Shown here piece after piece: positions 10,759 to 26,481 of a stretch of 36,517 nucleotides of DNA. Positions within the stretch are counted from its first letter, which is position 1. The number at the start of each line of letters is the position of its first letter. The DNA is taken from positions 552,627 through 589,143 of the forward strand of contig NZ_QKQS01000013.1 of NCBI RefSeq assembly GCF_003226555.1. Direction: 5' to 3'. This DNA comes from Rhodopseudomonas palustris (lineage in GTDB: Bacteria > Pseudomonadota > Alphaproteobacteria > Rhizobiales > Xanthobacteraceae). A model generated the notes under the pieces. The model was not told where the DNA came from. It made no database searches and saw only the letters and a program-made list of their open reading frames with translations. Both the position numbers and the translations under genes were made by a program.

Positions 10759-11211
10759 ATGCGTCCGTCAGCCGAACCGAGTTTTGAAACCACGCTGCTG
10801 GTGCGCGACAGCTGCCTGTGCCTGCACGCCCAGCGCGCCGCGCGGGCGCTGGCGCGGCGGTTCGACCTCGCGCTGAAGCCGGCGGGGCTCACCAGCGGTC
10901 AGTTCTCGCTGCTGATGTCGCTCAACCGGCCGCAGCCCGCCCCGCTCGGCAGCGTCGCCGCGCTACTGGCCATGGACCGGACGACGCTGACGGCGAACCT
11001 AAAGCCGCTGGAGCGGCGCAATCTGCTCGAAGTGCTGATTGATCCGGCGGACCGGCGCGCCAGGCTGCTGCGGTTGACGCCCACGGGGCGCAAGACACTG
11101 GCCGCGGCAGTCCCGATCTGGCGCAAGCTGCACGCCGAGATCGAAGCGGATCTCATCGATGCCGACGGCGTACGGGCCGAACTCAACCGGCTCGGCCGCC
11201 TTGCTGACTGA
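10759..11211 (+). CDS. MarR-family transcriptional regulator
   Basis: A 150-residue winged-helix regulator. The MarR DNA-binding core is clear: LKPAGLTSGQFSLLMSLNRP, then LGSVAALLAMDRTTLTANLK with recognition helix, then the wing DPADRRARLLRLTPTGRKTL. I begin at the ATG at 10759 (MRPSAEPSF); the open frame upstream runs across the operator region and is not likely translated. It is divergent from the VOC gene and probably represses it and itself through the palindrome at 10713-10724. It is convergent with the ABC exporter gene, only 11 bp away. The inducer is unknown; two Cys residues (RDSCLCLH) near the N-terminus could make it redox-sensitive, but that is speculation. Confidence 0.92.
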   Translation: MRPSAEPSFETTLLVRDSCLCLHAQRAARALARRFDLALKPAGLTSGQFSLLMSLNRPQPAPLGSVAALLAMDRTTLTANLKPLERRNLLEVLIDPADRRARLLRLTPTGRKTLAAAVPIWRKLHAEIEADLIDADGVRAELNRLGRLAD

Positions 11212-11222
11212 CGTCCCGCTAT

Positions 11223-13361
11223 TCACTCATCGTCGTCATCATCGTCGTCATCATCGCCGGCGCCGTGACGCTTCTGGTCGTCCCACAGCTTGCGATAGAC
11301 GCCGTTCTTGGCGAGCAGCTCCTGGTGCGAGCCGCGTTCGATCGCCTGGCCGTTGGAGATGACGACGATCTCGTCCATATCGACCACCGAGGTCAGGCGG
11401 TGGGTCGAGAAGATCATGGTGCGGCCGCGCGCCAGCTTCATCAGCGTCTTGTTGATCGCCGCTTCGGTGGTCTGGTCGAGCGCCGAGGTCGCCTCGTCGA
11501 GCAGCAGCACCGACGGATCGCGGACGATGGCGCGAGCGATCGCGATGCGCTGGCGCTGGCCGCCTGACAGCGTGTCGCCGCGCTCGCCGACCACGGTGTC
11601 GTATTTCTCCGGCAGGCTCATGATGAAGCGGTGGATCTCCGCTTTCTTGGCCGCCTGCACCACCTCCGCGTCGGTGGCGCCTTCCTTGCCGAGCCGGATG
11701 TTGTCGCGGATCGACATGTTGAACAGCATGTTCTCCTGGAACACCACCGCCATGCTCCGCCGCAGCGAGTCCAGCGTCACGCTGCGGATGTCGACGCCGT
11801 CGATCGAGACCCGCCCCTCGGTCGGGTCGTACAACCGCAGCACCATGTTGAGCAGCGTGCTCTTGCCCGATCCGCTCGGGCCGACGATCGCGATGGTCTT
11901 GCCAGCCTTCAGCTTGAGGCTGAGACTATCGATCACCGGCCGCTCGGCGCCCTCGTAGGCGAACGACACCCGCTCGAACGCGATGTTGTCGACGATCCGC
12001 GGCAGCTCGGCGGAGCCCGGCTTGTCGGAGATCGGGGTCTTCTCGTCGAGCAGTTCCTGCATGTGGCGCACCGCGGCGGCCGCCTGGATCGACACCGGGA
12101 TGAACTGCATCAGATGGGAGATGTTGTACGACACCTCCCAGAACGCGCTCTCGAAGGTGACGAAAGTGCCGACGGTGATCTGGCCGGTGGTCGCCAGATA
12201 CGCGCCGAGCGCCAGCACCAAGAGATGCAGCATCAACACTGAGACGGTAACGCTGCGTTCGACCATCGAGGTCAGGAAGGTGGCCTGCGCCATCTTCTGC
12301 CGCGTCGCCTGATTGCGCAGCGAGAAGAAGCCGAACATCTTGCGCTGCAGGCTGAACGCCTTGACCACCGCCTGGGCGCCGACATTTTCCTGAACCAGGC
12401 CGAGCACGCCGGCCTCCTGCACCTTCTGCTCGTAGTTCGCCTGCACCGCTTTCGGTGTCAGGATCCGCGGGCCGATCAGGGTGATCGGAAAGATCAACAG
12501 CGCCACAACGGCGAGCTGCCAGTTCAGGAACAGCATCAGGATGATGCCGGCGATCAGCTCGAGGAACGGCAGCAGCGCGGTGTTGGCGAGGATTTCCACC
12601 ACGCTTTCGAACGCCGCCATGTCGATCGAGAACCGCGACAGGATCTCGCCGCGCTTGGTGCGGGCGAAATAGCCGGCCGGCAGGCGCTGGACGTGCTCGA
12701 ACAGCCTGGTGCGGACGTCGGCGACCACGCTTGCGGCGAGCCGCGCGTCCCAGCGCTCGTACCACACCGCGACGATCGAAGTGATAATGCCGGCGACGCC
12801 GAGGATCGACAGGATCTTGTAGAGCTCGTGGAAATCCTCCTCGCCGAGCGCGTCGTCGATCAGGAACTTGAGGCTGAGCGGCATGATGACGTTGAACAGC
12901 GTCTCGACGACCACGCCGAACACCACGAACGCCAGCATCTTCTTGTAGTTGACCACGACCGGCCGGATGAAACCGGCGATCGTCGCGAACGCGCCGGCGG
13001 CCTCGCGGGCGGTGAAGACGACGAGTTCCTCGTCGTCGTCATCGTCCTCCTCGTCGTCCTCTGCCTCGTCGTCGTCATCATCGTCGGCGGCATCTTTGCC
13101 GCCCGGCAAAGGAACTGCGGGAGTCTTGTCGGCGATGAGCTGTTTCACCGGCGGCTTGGTGGTCGGCACCATCGGCGCCGCGGCGCCGACCGGCAGCGCA
13201 AACTTCTCGTCCAGCGGCGAAACCGGCGCGGCACCTTCAGAGCCGGAGGCTGGGCCGCCGGGAGACGAACCGGCGGTCTCGGAGTCGGCAGGCGGCGTCG
13301 CGGCAGCCTTGTCGGCCGGCGCCGGGTCCGGAGTAGCAGGAGGATTGGGCTTGCGCGCCAT
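11223..13361 (-). CDS. ABC exporter (fused permease-ATPase) with acidic tracts
   Basis: A 712-residue half-transporter of the type I exporter class (MsbA/LapB-like), acting as a dimer in the inner membrane. Residues 1-115 are a soluble Pro/Ala-rich extension containing a run of Asp and Glu (about 93-112). Six membrane helices span about 135-430. The nucleotide-binding domain follows: Walker A GPSGSGKST at 494-502, Q-loop Gln542, signature LSGGQ at 598-602, Walker B LLLDEATSALD near 619-629 and H-loop His654. The protein ends in nine Asp plus Glu. All ATPase residues are intact. It is the last gene of a minus-strand series, 117 bp after the FAD/methyltransferase gene, so it may export that enzyme's product. 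The substrate is unknown. The acidic extensions at both ends are not typical of the family. Confidence 0.93.
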   Translation of the reverse strand: MARKPNPPATPDPAPADKAAATPPADSETAGSSPGGPASGSEGAAPVSPLDEKFALPVGAAAPMVPTTKPPVKQLIADKTPAVPLPGGKDAADDDDDDEAEDDEEDDDDDEELVVFTAREAAGAFATIAGFIRPVVVNYKKMLAFVVFGVVVETLFNVIMPLSLKFLIDDALGEEDFHELYKILSILGVAGIITSIVAVWYERWDARLAASVVADVRTRLFEHVQRLPAGYFARTKRGEILSRFSIDMAAFESVVEILANTALLPFLELIAGIILMLFLNWQLAVVALLIFPITLIGPRILTPKAVQANYEQKVQEAGVLGLVQENVGAQAVVKAFSLQRKMFGFFSLRNQATRQKMAQATFLTSMVERSVTVSVLMLHLLVLALGAYLATTGQITVGTFVTFESAFWEVSYNISHLMQFIPVSIQAAAAVRHMQELLDEKTPISDKPGSAELPRIVDNIAFERVSFAYEGAERPVIDSLSLKLKAGKTIAIVGPSGSGKSTLLNMVLRLYDPTEGRVSIDGVDIRSVTLDSLRRSMAVVFQENMLFNMSIRDNIRLGKEGATDAEVVQAAKKAEIHRFIMSLPEKYDTVVGERGDTLSGGQRQRIAIARAIVRDPSVLLLDEATSALDQTTEAAINKTLMKLARGRTMIFSTHRLTSVVDMDEIVVISNGQAIERGSHQELLAKNGVYRKLWDDQKRHGAGDDDDDDDDDE

Positions 13362-13406
13362 GACTCGAAAACCGTTGGGGGCCGGACCGCACGACTACAA
13401 TGAGCA

Positions 13407-13434
13407 GCGCCGTGACTTGTTCAAGCCACGGCGC
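13407..13434. repeat. 28-bp near-perfect inverted repeat
   Basis: GCGCCGTG-A-CTTG-TT-CAAG-C-CACGGCGC: two 13-bp arms with one mismatch around a 2-bp centre. It lies between the FAD/methyltransferase gene and the ABC exporter gene. As RNA it would form a very stable hairpin. No U-tract follows on the minus strand, so it is not a classical terminator; it may be an operator, an attenuator or a stabilising hairpin. Confidence 0.55.
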
Positions 13435-13478
13435 CGGATTTCCTGAAGCGAACGCGAGCCGTCCGCGACGACCTTGGC

Positions 13479-15542
13479 TCAGTCGTCGTCGTCCTCGTCG
13501 TCGATCTTGTCGAAGAACGAATAGCGCAGGCTGTCGGCGTCGCTGTACCACTGGCCGGGGCCCCTGCCCGCCTTCACCGCGAGCTCCCACAGCGCGTCGC
13601 CGCAATCGTTGCGATGGACCGACAGGTCGAAGCCGTTGGAGAAGAACAGCTCCGACCACTCCCACCAGGTGCCGAGCTTCTTGATGCCGCGCAGCAGGTC
13701 GTAGCGATCGATCACACCCGCATCCATGTCGCTGGTCACCGAGCCGAACACCAGGCCGGTGCGGGCGACACGACGCAGTTCGCGGATCGCCTTGACCACG
13801 CGGTTCTCGGCGACGTGGCACAGGCTGGTTTCGAATACGAAGTCGAATTCCTCGTCCTCGAACGGCAGGTCGGTGATCGAGCCCAGCTTGTTGAAGGGCT
13901 TCAGCGCTTCCGGGGTCTTGCCGTGGATGAAGCGGTTGTTCTCGACGCCGTAGGCATCGACGCCGCGCTGCCGCAGCGCGCCGACCAGCTCGCCGCTGGC
14001 GGAGCCGGCGACCAGCAGCTTATAGCCGTGCGGCGCGTCCCACACCGTCTTGATGGTCTGGATCAGATAGTCCGGATCGGTGAACCGGCTCCAGACCTCG
14101 CGATACGGGCCCTGGTTGCGATAGTTCTCGAAATAGTCGCGGTCGATCTTGTCGGAGACCGGCTTGCCGTCATTGGCACGGGCACGGCGCAGCTTCATCG
14201 TCTCGGTGACGATGATGTCGGTGGCGGCGTCCGAGGAATCCAGCAGACCGTTCAGCGTCGAATCGAACAGATAGTCACCGACGATCACGAACCCCGGATG
14301 GTTCTTCGGCTCGGGGCGATGATTGGTCATGACGTCGCGCACCGGCAGGCCGCCGGGAATGCAGTTCACCGACGACAGCCAGCGGTGGGTCTTGCCTTCC
14401 AGGAAATGCCCGCGAACGTCGCCGAGCGCAGCCGGCAGCGACTTCAGCGCCAGCTCGATCAGCTCCTTGTCGGTCAGATTCGAGAATGCCAGCGCGTCCG
14501 AGCCGGCGATCAGGAAATTGAGCACGCCGTATTTGCCGACGTCGTGGCGCGAGCCTTCGTTGTAGACGCAGCAGCCGCCGAACGCTTCCGACATAAACCA
14601 GGAGCCCGGGATCTTGTCGCCCCAGAACGGGGAATCGAACAGCAGCGAGATCCGCAAATAGTGCGCCGGGCGATCGAAATAGGCGACGTGCTTGACCATC
14701 GCCTTGCGCAGTTGCTCATTGCCCCAGCTCAGCGTGGCGAGCCAGTTGTGCGGCAGGCACATCAGCACGAGGTCGAAATCGCGCGTCTCCGGCCCCTTGC
14801 CGTTCATCATGTTCAGCTCATAGCGGCCGCTGTCGGTCTTGCCGACCTTGAGGACGCGGTGATTGAACTGGATGTCGGCGTCGATCTCCGAACGCAGGCA
14901 CTCGATCAGCTGCTCGTTGCCGTTCTGGATCGAATACAGGCCGATATAGCCGTCGATATCCATCACGAAATTCTTGAGCGCGTTGAGGCCGTTGGTGTTG
15001 TGGCTCTCGGTGGCGATGTCGGACTTCGCCATCACCTTGAAGAAGCGTTTGGCGGTCGGGTCCTCGATCTCCTTGTCGAGTAGCTGCTCGCAATTGGTCC
15101 AGGCCCAGGGATGATCGTTGTCGTGCGCACCGACGCCTTCGTAGTATTCGGTCGGTGTGATCTGCTCGCTGCACGTCTTGCGGAATGCGACGATCGCTTC
15201 GGCGGTCTTGTCGCCGTACTTCTTGCGCATGCCGGGCACGTCGTTGAGCAGTTCGCCGTCGAGCTGCACCTGCTCGGCATCCATCGGGATGGTCTGCAGC
15301 CCAAAATGCTGCACCAGTTCCCGCAACGGATCCGGGCCCGTCATCGAGTAGTCGTACAGCTCGGCAACGCCGGCCTCGTACATCGCCGGCGCGGTCTCGA
15401 ATTTCTGGGTGACGATCTTGCCACCGAGCCGGTCGGAGGCTTCGAAGATGGTGACCTTGCACAGGTCCCCGAGCTTTCGTTTGAGATACCAGGCGCTCAT
15501 CAGACCGCCCGGGCCGCCACCTACGATTGCAAGATCAAACAT
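13479..15542 (-). CDS. FAD amine-oxidase-like / SAM methyltransferase fusion
   Basis: A 687-residue two-domain protein. Residues 1 to about 450 form a flavin amine-oxidase-like domain: the Rossmann motif GGGPGG at 8-13, a second FAD block EASDRLGGKI at 34-43, and the C-terminal FAD-contact block GFVIVGDYLFDSTLNGLL near 417-434. Residues about 495-660 form a class I methyltransferase-like domain with motif I LLVAGSASGELV (509-520), the acidic position in YGVENN, and VARTGLVFGSV. The C-terminus is acidic (DDEDDDD). It probably oxidises or desaturates a substrate that is also methylated, or the second domain may be regulatory. It lies upstream of the ABC exporter and downstream of the acyltransferase, all on the minus strand. 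Family-level calls are fair; the reaction and substrate are unknown. A pseudo-methyltransferase is an alternative. Confidence 0.8.
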   Translation of the reverse strand: MFDLAIVGGGPGGLMSAWYLKRKLGDLCKVTIFEASDRLGGKIVTQKFETAPAMYEAGVAELYDYSMTGPDPLRELVQHFGLQTIPMDAEQVQLDGELLNDVPGMRKKYGDKTAEAIVAFRKTCSEQITPTEYYEGVGAHDNDHPWAWTNCEQLLDKEIEDPTAKRFFKVMAKSDIATESHNTNGLNALKNFVMDIDGYIGLYSIQNGNEQLIECLRSEIDADIQFNHRVLKVGKTDSGRYELNMMNGKGPETRDFDLVLMCLPHNWLATLSWGNEQLRKAMVKHVAYFDRPAHYLRISLLFDSPFWGDKIPGSWFMSEAFGGCCVYNEGSRHDVGKYGVLNFLIAGSDALAFSNLTDKELIELALKSLPAALGDVRGHFLEGKTHRWLSSVNCIPGGLPVRDVMTNHRPEPKNHPGFVIVGDYLFDSTLNGLLDSSDAATDIIVTETMKLRRARANDGKPVSDKIDRDYFENYRNQGPYREVWSRFTDPDYLIQTIKTVWDAPHGYKLLVAGSASGELVGALRQRGVDAYGVENNRFIHGKTPEALKPFNKLGSITDLPFEDEEFDFVFETSLCHVAENRVVKAIRELRRVARTGLVFGSVTSDMDAGVIDRYDLLRGIKKLGTWWEWSELFFSNGFDLSVHRNDCGDALWELAVKAGRGPGQWYSDADSLRYSFFDKIDDEDDDD

Positions 15543-15868
15543 CGTGTTCTTTCAGAAACATCGCCGCAGCGTCCGCCGCGCGTGCCGGTTCGCGTCGCGG
15601 CTCCTGTCAGGGCCGTGATTCTCTGAGAAAATCAGCTTCGCTTCAATGGCTTAAGGCTGATTTTGACGTCGAAACCGGCGCCCCATGCCGGGATCGCTTG
15701 GCTCGGAATACAGCAAGGCGCTTTTCACCTGAAGGGAAGATGAACGAAGCGTAAGGTTGGGCACAAAACGCGGCCGCTCAGCCGTTCGCGGGGCCAAATT
15801 GGCTACCGAATGGCTGATTTTGCCGAGGCTTCGACTGGCGGCGCCCGTGATCGAGGCGCCCTTTCGCC
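15543..15868. other. Spacer with an AT-rich hairpin
   Basis: This 326-bp gap separates the acyltransferase gene from the FAD/methyltransferase gene. It contains a perfect 9-bp inverted repeat, AAAATCAGC at 15628-15636 and GCTGATTTT at 15656-15664, with a 19-nt loop. The arm ends in T's on both strands, so it could be a weak bidirectional terminator, splitting the series into two transcripts, or part of the leader of the oxidoreductase gene. No gene is supported here. Confidence 0.4.
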
Positions 15869-16582
15869 TCACCTTGCGTCGTACAACCGGCGCTCGGCGC
15901 TGTTCAGCAGATCGCGAGCGACGCTCGACAACGGCGAGTCGACGGCGCGGAGACGGTCAAACTCGAACAGATCGAGCCGTAGGATCTCGACCTCACCCGC
16001 GATCGGGTCGCGATAGCAGGCGCCCGTCCGCCGCCAGCCGAATGGCAGGAGTAGGTCGCGCAACGACGGCGCGGCGGCAATCAAGCCGGATCTGGCGCCG
16101 GCGAGCATCGCGCTGCGATACGCCTGCCGGAACAGCGGTACGATCATCGCCCGTGCCGGGCGCTCCGCAAGCATCGCGAACTGGACATGCAGAACCAGGG
16201 TGGAGAGCTCGTCCGGCGCAGCGGCTTCCAGCAGGCGAGCGACACCGGCCTCGTGGTCCGCATCGGCGGCACGGACCAGCCGCACGGTGGCCAGCATCCG
16301 CTGCTGCCGCGCAGCGATCAGCACCAAGCTGCGCCGCGCGCAGGCGGCAGCCGCGGTCCGGTCAGCACGCTCGGTGGCCGGGGTAAGGTCGCCGATCGCG
16401 CCAATCGATCTGCGGTTCAACCGCCAGGCCGCCTGGCGGTCTTCGTCGGTCAGCATAATCACGATACCAGGCTCAGTGGCGAGCGCGGCGGCCGGCGGCC
16501 AAGGCGCCGGCGCGGCAAGAAGCGGCGGCTCAGGGGCGTCGAAATCGACTCGGAAGTAGTCGAGCAGGTCCAACGTTTGCAT
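15869..16582 (-). CDS. GNAT-fold acyltransferase, FeeM/LuxI-like
   Basis: A 237-residue protein that resembles N-acyl amino acid synthases (FeeM) and other LuxI-fold acyltransferases. After a 40-residue N-terminal region comes a segment like the family's first block (DEDRQAAWRLNRRSIG), then LATVRLVRAADAD, which matches the strand-4 region of these enzymes. Next is PLFRQAYRSAMLAGARSGLI, like the acyl-donor helix, and finally LRDLLLPFGWRRTGACYRD, like the closing GNAT motif. The match is by pattern only and is not strong. Such enzymes transfer an acyl group from ACP or CoA to an amino group. The gene lies 134 bp after a LuxR-type regulator with a perfect palindrome between them, and upstream of the oxidoreductase and exporter genes. 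The substrate is unknown. Confidence 0.6.
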   Translation of the reverse strand: MQTLDLLDYFRVDFDAPEPPLLAAPAPWPPAAALATEPGIVIMLTDEDRQAAWRLNRRSIGAIGDLTPATERADRTAAAACARRSLVLIAARQQRMLATVRLVRAADADHEAGVARLLEAAAPDELSTLVLHVQFAMLAERPARAMIVPLFRQAYRSAMLAGARSGLIAAAPSLRDLLLPFGWRRTGACYRDPIAGEVEILRLDLFEFDRLRAVDSPLSSVARDLLNSAERRLYDAR

Positions 16583-16642
16583 CGAAATGCCCGCTGTGAT
16601 CGTGGTTACCTTTCAACTTGCGGATGTAGCCAAATACTCGCA

Positions 16643-16658
16643 TCACCCGATCGGGTGA
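16643..16658. promoter_or_regulatory. 16-bp perfect palindrome, candidate lux-box-like operator
   Basis: TCACCCGATCGGGTGA is a perfect dyad with no spacer, about 60 bp upstream of the acyltransferase ATG and about 60 bp downstream of the LuxR-type gene's stop. The spacing to the start suits an activator site. It lacks a loop and a U-tract, so a terminator is unlikely. Its centre CCGATCGG also occurs, as far as I recall, in the RpaR site upstream of rpaI in R. palustris. Confidence 0.5.
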
Positions 16659-16716
16659 CGTTACGTAAATTGCTGCGGGCTCGCTGGCGCAACCACAGGC
16701 TTCGGCACGATCGGCA

Positions 16717-17802
16717 TCACGTCCAGACCGCTTTGCCGGCCAGCAGCGAGATCAGTTCCTGCTGACGCGACAGCCCGGTCTTCGACAGAACCTCTTTGAG
16801 CTGGCTCCGCACCGTCTCCCGAGAGACGCCGAGCGCGGTCGCAACCGCATCGACCGAGTGCGCCTCGCCGATGCCACGCGCGACCCGCGCCTCCGCCGGC
16901 GTCAAGTCGAACAGCCCCTGCAGAACGTCCGCGGTCGGCACTCTGGCGCGATCCACCGGGGTGGCGACCAGAAGCGCGATCGCCTGGGTGAAGACGTCCC
17001 GAGCCGACCCGCGGACCGGGATCAGGTGAAGCACCAACGGCAAATTGCCTTGCGAAGCCGCCACCGGAATCGACCTGACCGCCGGAGCGCTCGGCAGCGC
17101 GGCAACCGCTTCGGCGAACACGGCGTCGGCCGACCGATCGGCGATCGTCAGGCGTTGGGCGCGGTCCTGAAACACCGCAGGCACCAGGGCGTCGAACAAC
17201 GCATTCGCCGCAAACACCCGGCCGGCGCCGCGCAGCACCGCGCCCGGCAAACCGAGAGCCTGTATCGCATCGGTCTGAGCTTTCGCCCGCTCGAACCCAA
17301 TCCGGTTGGCCGTCATCGCGGCGCGCGCCATGTGCGGCCTCAGTTCGTCCAGCACATGCACGACGTCCGGCGGAACCGGCCCAAGATCGTGGTGTCGCGG
17401 CAGCAGGATCGAAATCACGTCCCCACTCGGAATCGGAATCAGCGTCCCGGCGCGATAGCCCATGCCGCTCGGTCGATAGAACTCCCGATAGATCGGATGC
17501 GTCGCGATCAGATCCGCGCTCACCAGATCGAGGTCGGTCAGGAACCCGGCATGGTTCTTCTGCTGCGCCCGGGACAGCAGCGGATCCCGATGCGCCCAAT
17601 CCCGCATGAAGACCTGCAGCTGATCTTCCCAGCCCGGCGATACGATCCCGCTGGAGTAGCCGTCGCGCACCGCGAACAGTACGCCACGCTCGCCGCCGGA
17701 GATCGCGCTGAGTGCACCGAGAAGCTCGGGCCACAGCTGCGGCACGAGCGCAGCCTCGTAGATACGATCGACGAGACCGGCATAATCTGCAGGCAAAGTC
17801 AT
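16717..17802 (-). CDS. LuxR-type helix-turn-helix regulator
   Basis: A 361-residue regulator whose last 65 residues form a LuxR/GerE-type HTH: LTPAEARVARGIGEAHSVDA, then VATALGVSRETVRSQLKEVL with the recognition helix, then SKTGLSRQQELISLL. The N-terminal 290 residues resemble PAS/GAF-like sensor regions found in a group of alphaproteobacterial LuxR-type proteins, beginning YAGLVDRIYEAALVPQLWPE. I do not see the classic acyl-homoserine-lactone-binding domain, which is normally about 160 residues. It is the first gene of the minus-strand series toward the acyltransferase, and the palindrome just downstream is its most likely binding site. The signal sensed is unknown. It sits next to the rpoC terminator, in the tail-to-head spacer left after rpoC. 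Confidence 0.88.
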   Translation of the reverse strand: MTLPADYAGLVDRIYEAALVPQLWPELLGALSAISGGERGVLFAVRDGYSSGIVSPGWEDQLQVFMRDWAHRDPLLSRAQQKNHAGFLTDLDLVSADLIATHPIYREFYRPSGMGYRAGTLIPIPSGDVISILLPRHHDLGPVPPDVVHVLDELRPHMARAAMTANRIGFERAKAQTDAIQALGLPGAVLRGAGRVFAANALFDALVPAVFQDRAQRLTIADRSADAVFAEAVAALPSAPAVRSIPVAASQGNLPLVLHLIPVRGSARDVFTQAIALLVATPVDRARVPTADVLQGLFDLTPAEARVARGIGEAHSVDAVATALGVSRETVRSQLKEVLSKTGLSRQQELISLLAGKAVWT

Positions 17803-17953
17803 CGTTCGCTACACCGATCGAGTAGCGCCGCCGCAGCTACGACGCGCGCAGTACCACTCTTATATCAGGCATTCGCAGAGCTAACCGGCAGCCCGCGCCA
17901 CGCGGCAGTATAGGCTCATTCAAATACGCGATGAAAACAAGACGCGCGTTCGC

Positions 17954-17988
17954 CAAAAACAGAAAGGCCGGGATTGCTCCCGGCCTTT
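17954..17988 (-). terminator. Intrinsic terminator of rpoBC
   Basis: A perfect 11-bp stem, AAAGGCCGGGA and TCCCGGCCTTT (17963-17973 and 17978-17988), with a 4-nt loop, begins 24 bp after the rpoC stop. On the minus strand it is followed by TTTCTGTTTTT. This is a textbook rho-independent terminator that ends the rplJ-rplL-rpoB-rpoC unit and separates it from the accessory genes beyond. Confidence 0.93.
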
Positions 17989-18012
17989 GGATTTGTATCC
18001 GCGCCGCGGCGG

Positions 18013-22215
<4,203 letters not shown>

Positions 22216-22356
22216 CGCCATCTCCTCGCGTGCCGGTCGTCACCAGCCGCAAAATCGGAATTCCAGAGGCATTCCCCGCCGCGCGCGTCGCGCTGGCGCG
22301 GCAGAGACACCCGGCGGCCGGCGCAAAGCGCGCGCCGCCGGGGTCGACGCATTGAG

Positions 22357-26481
<4,125 letters not shown>

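Noticed and set aside
13614-15083. 489-codon plus-strand open frame opposite the FAD/methyltransferase gene
   Set aside because: The minus-strand frame has clear FAD and SAM motifs; the antisense product does not resemble any protein.
16643-16658. Palindrome as terminator of the LuxR-type gene
   Set aside because: It has no loop and no following U-tract on the minus strand; an operator is more likely.
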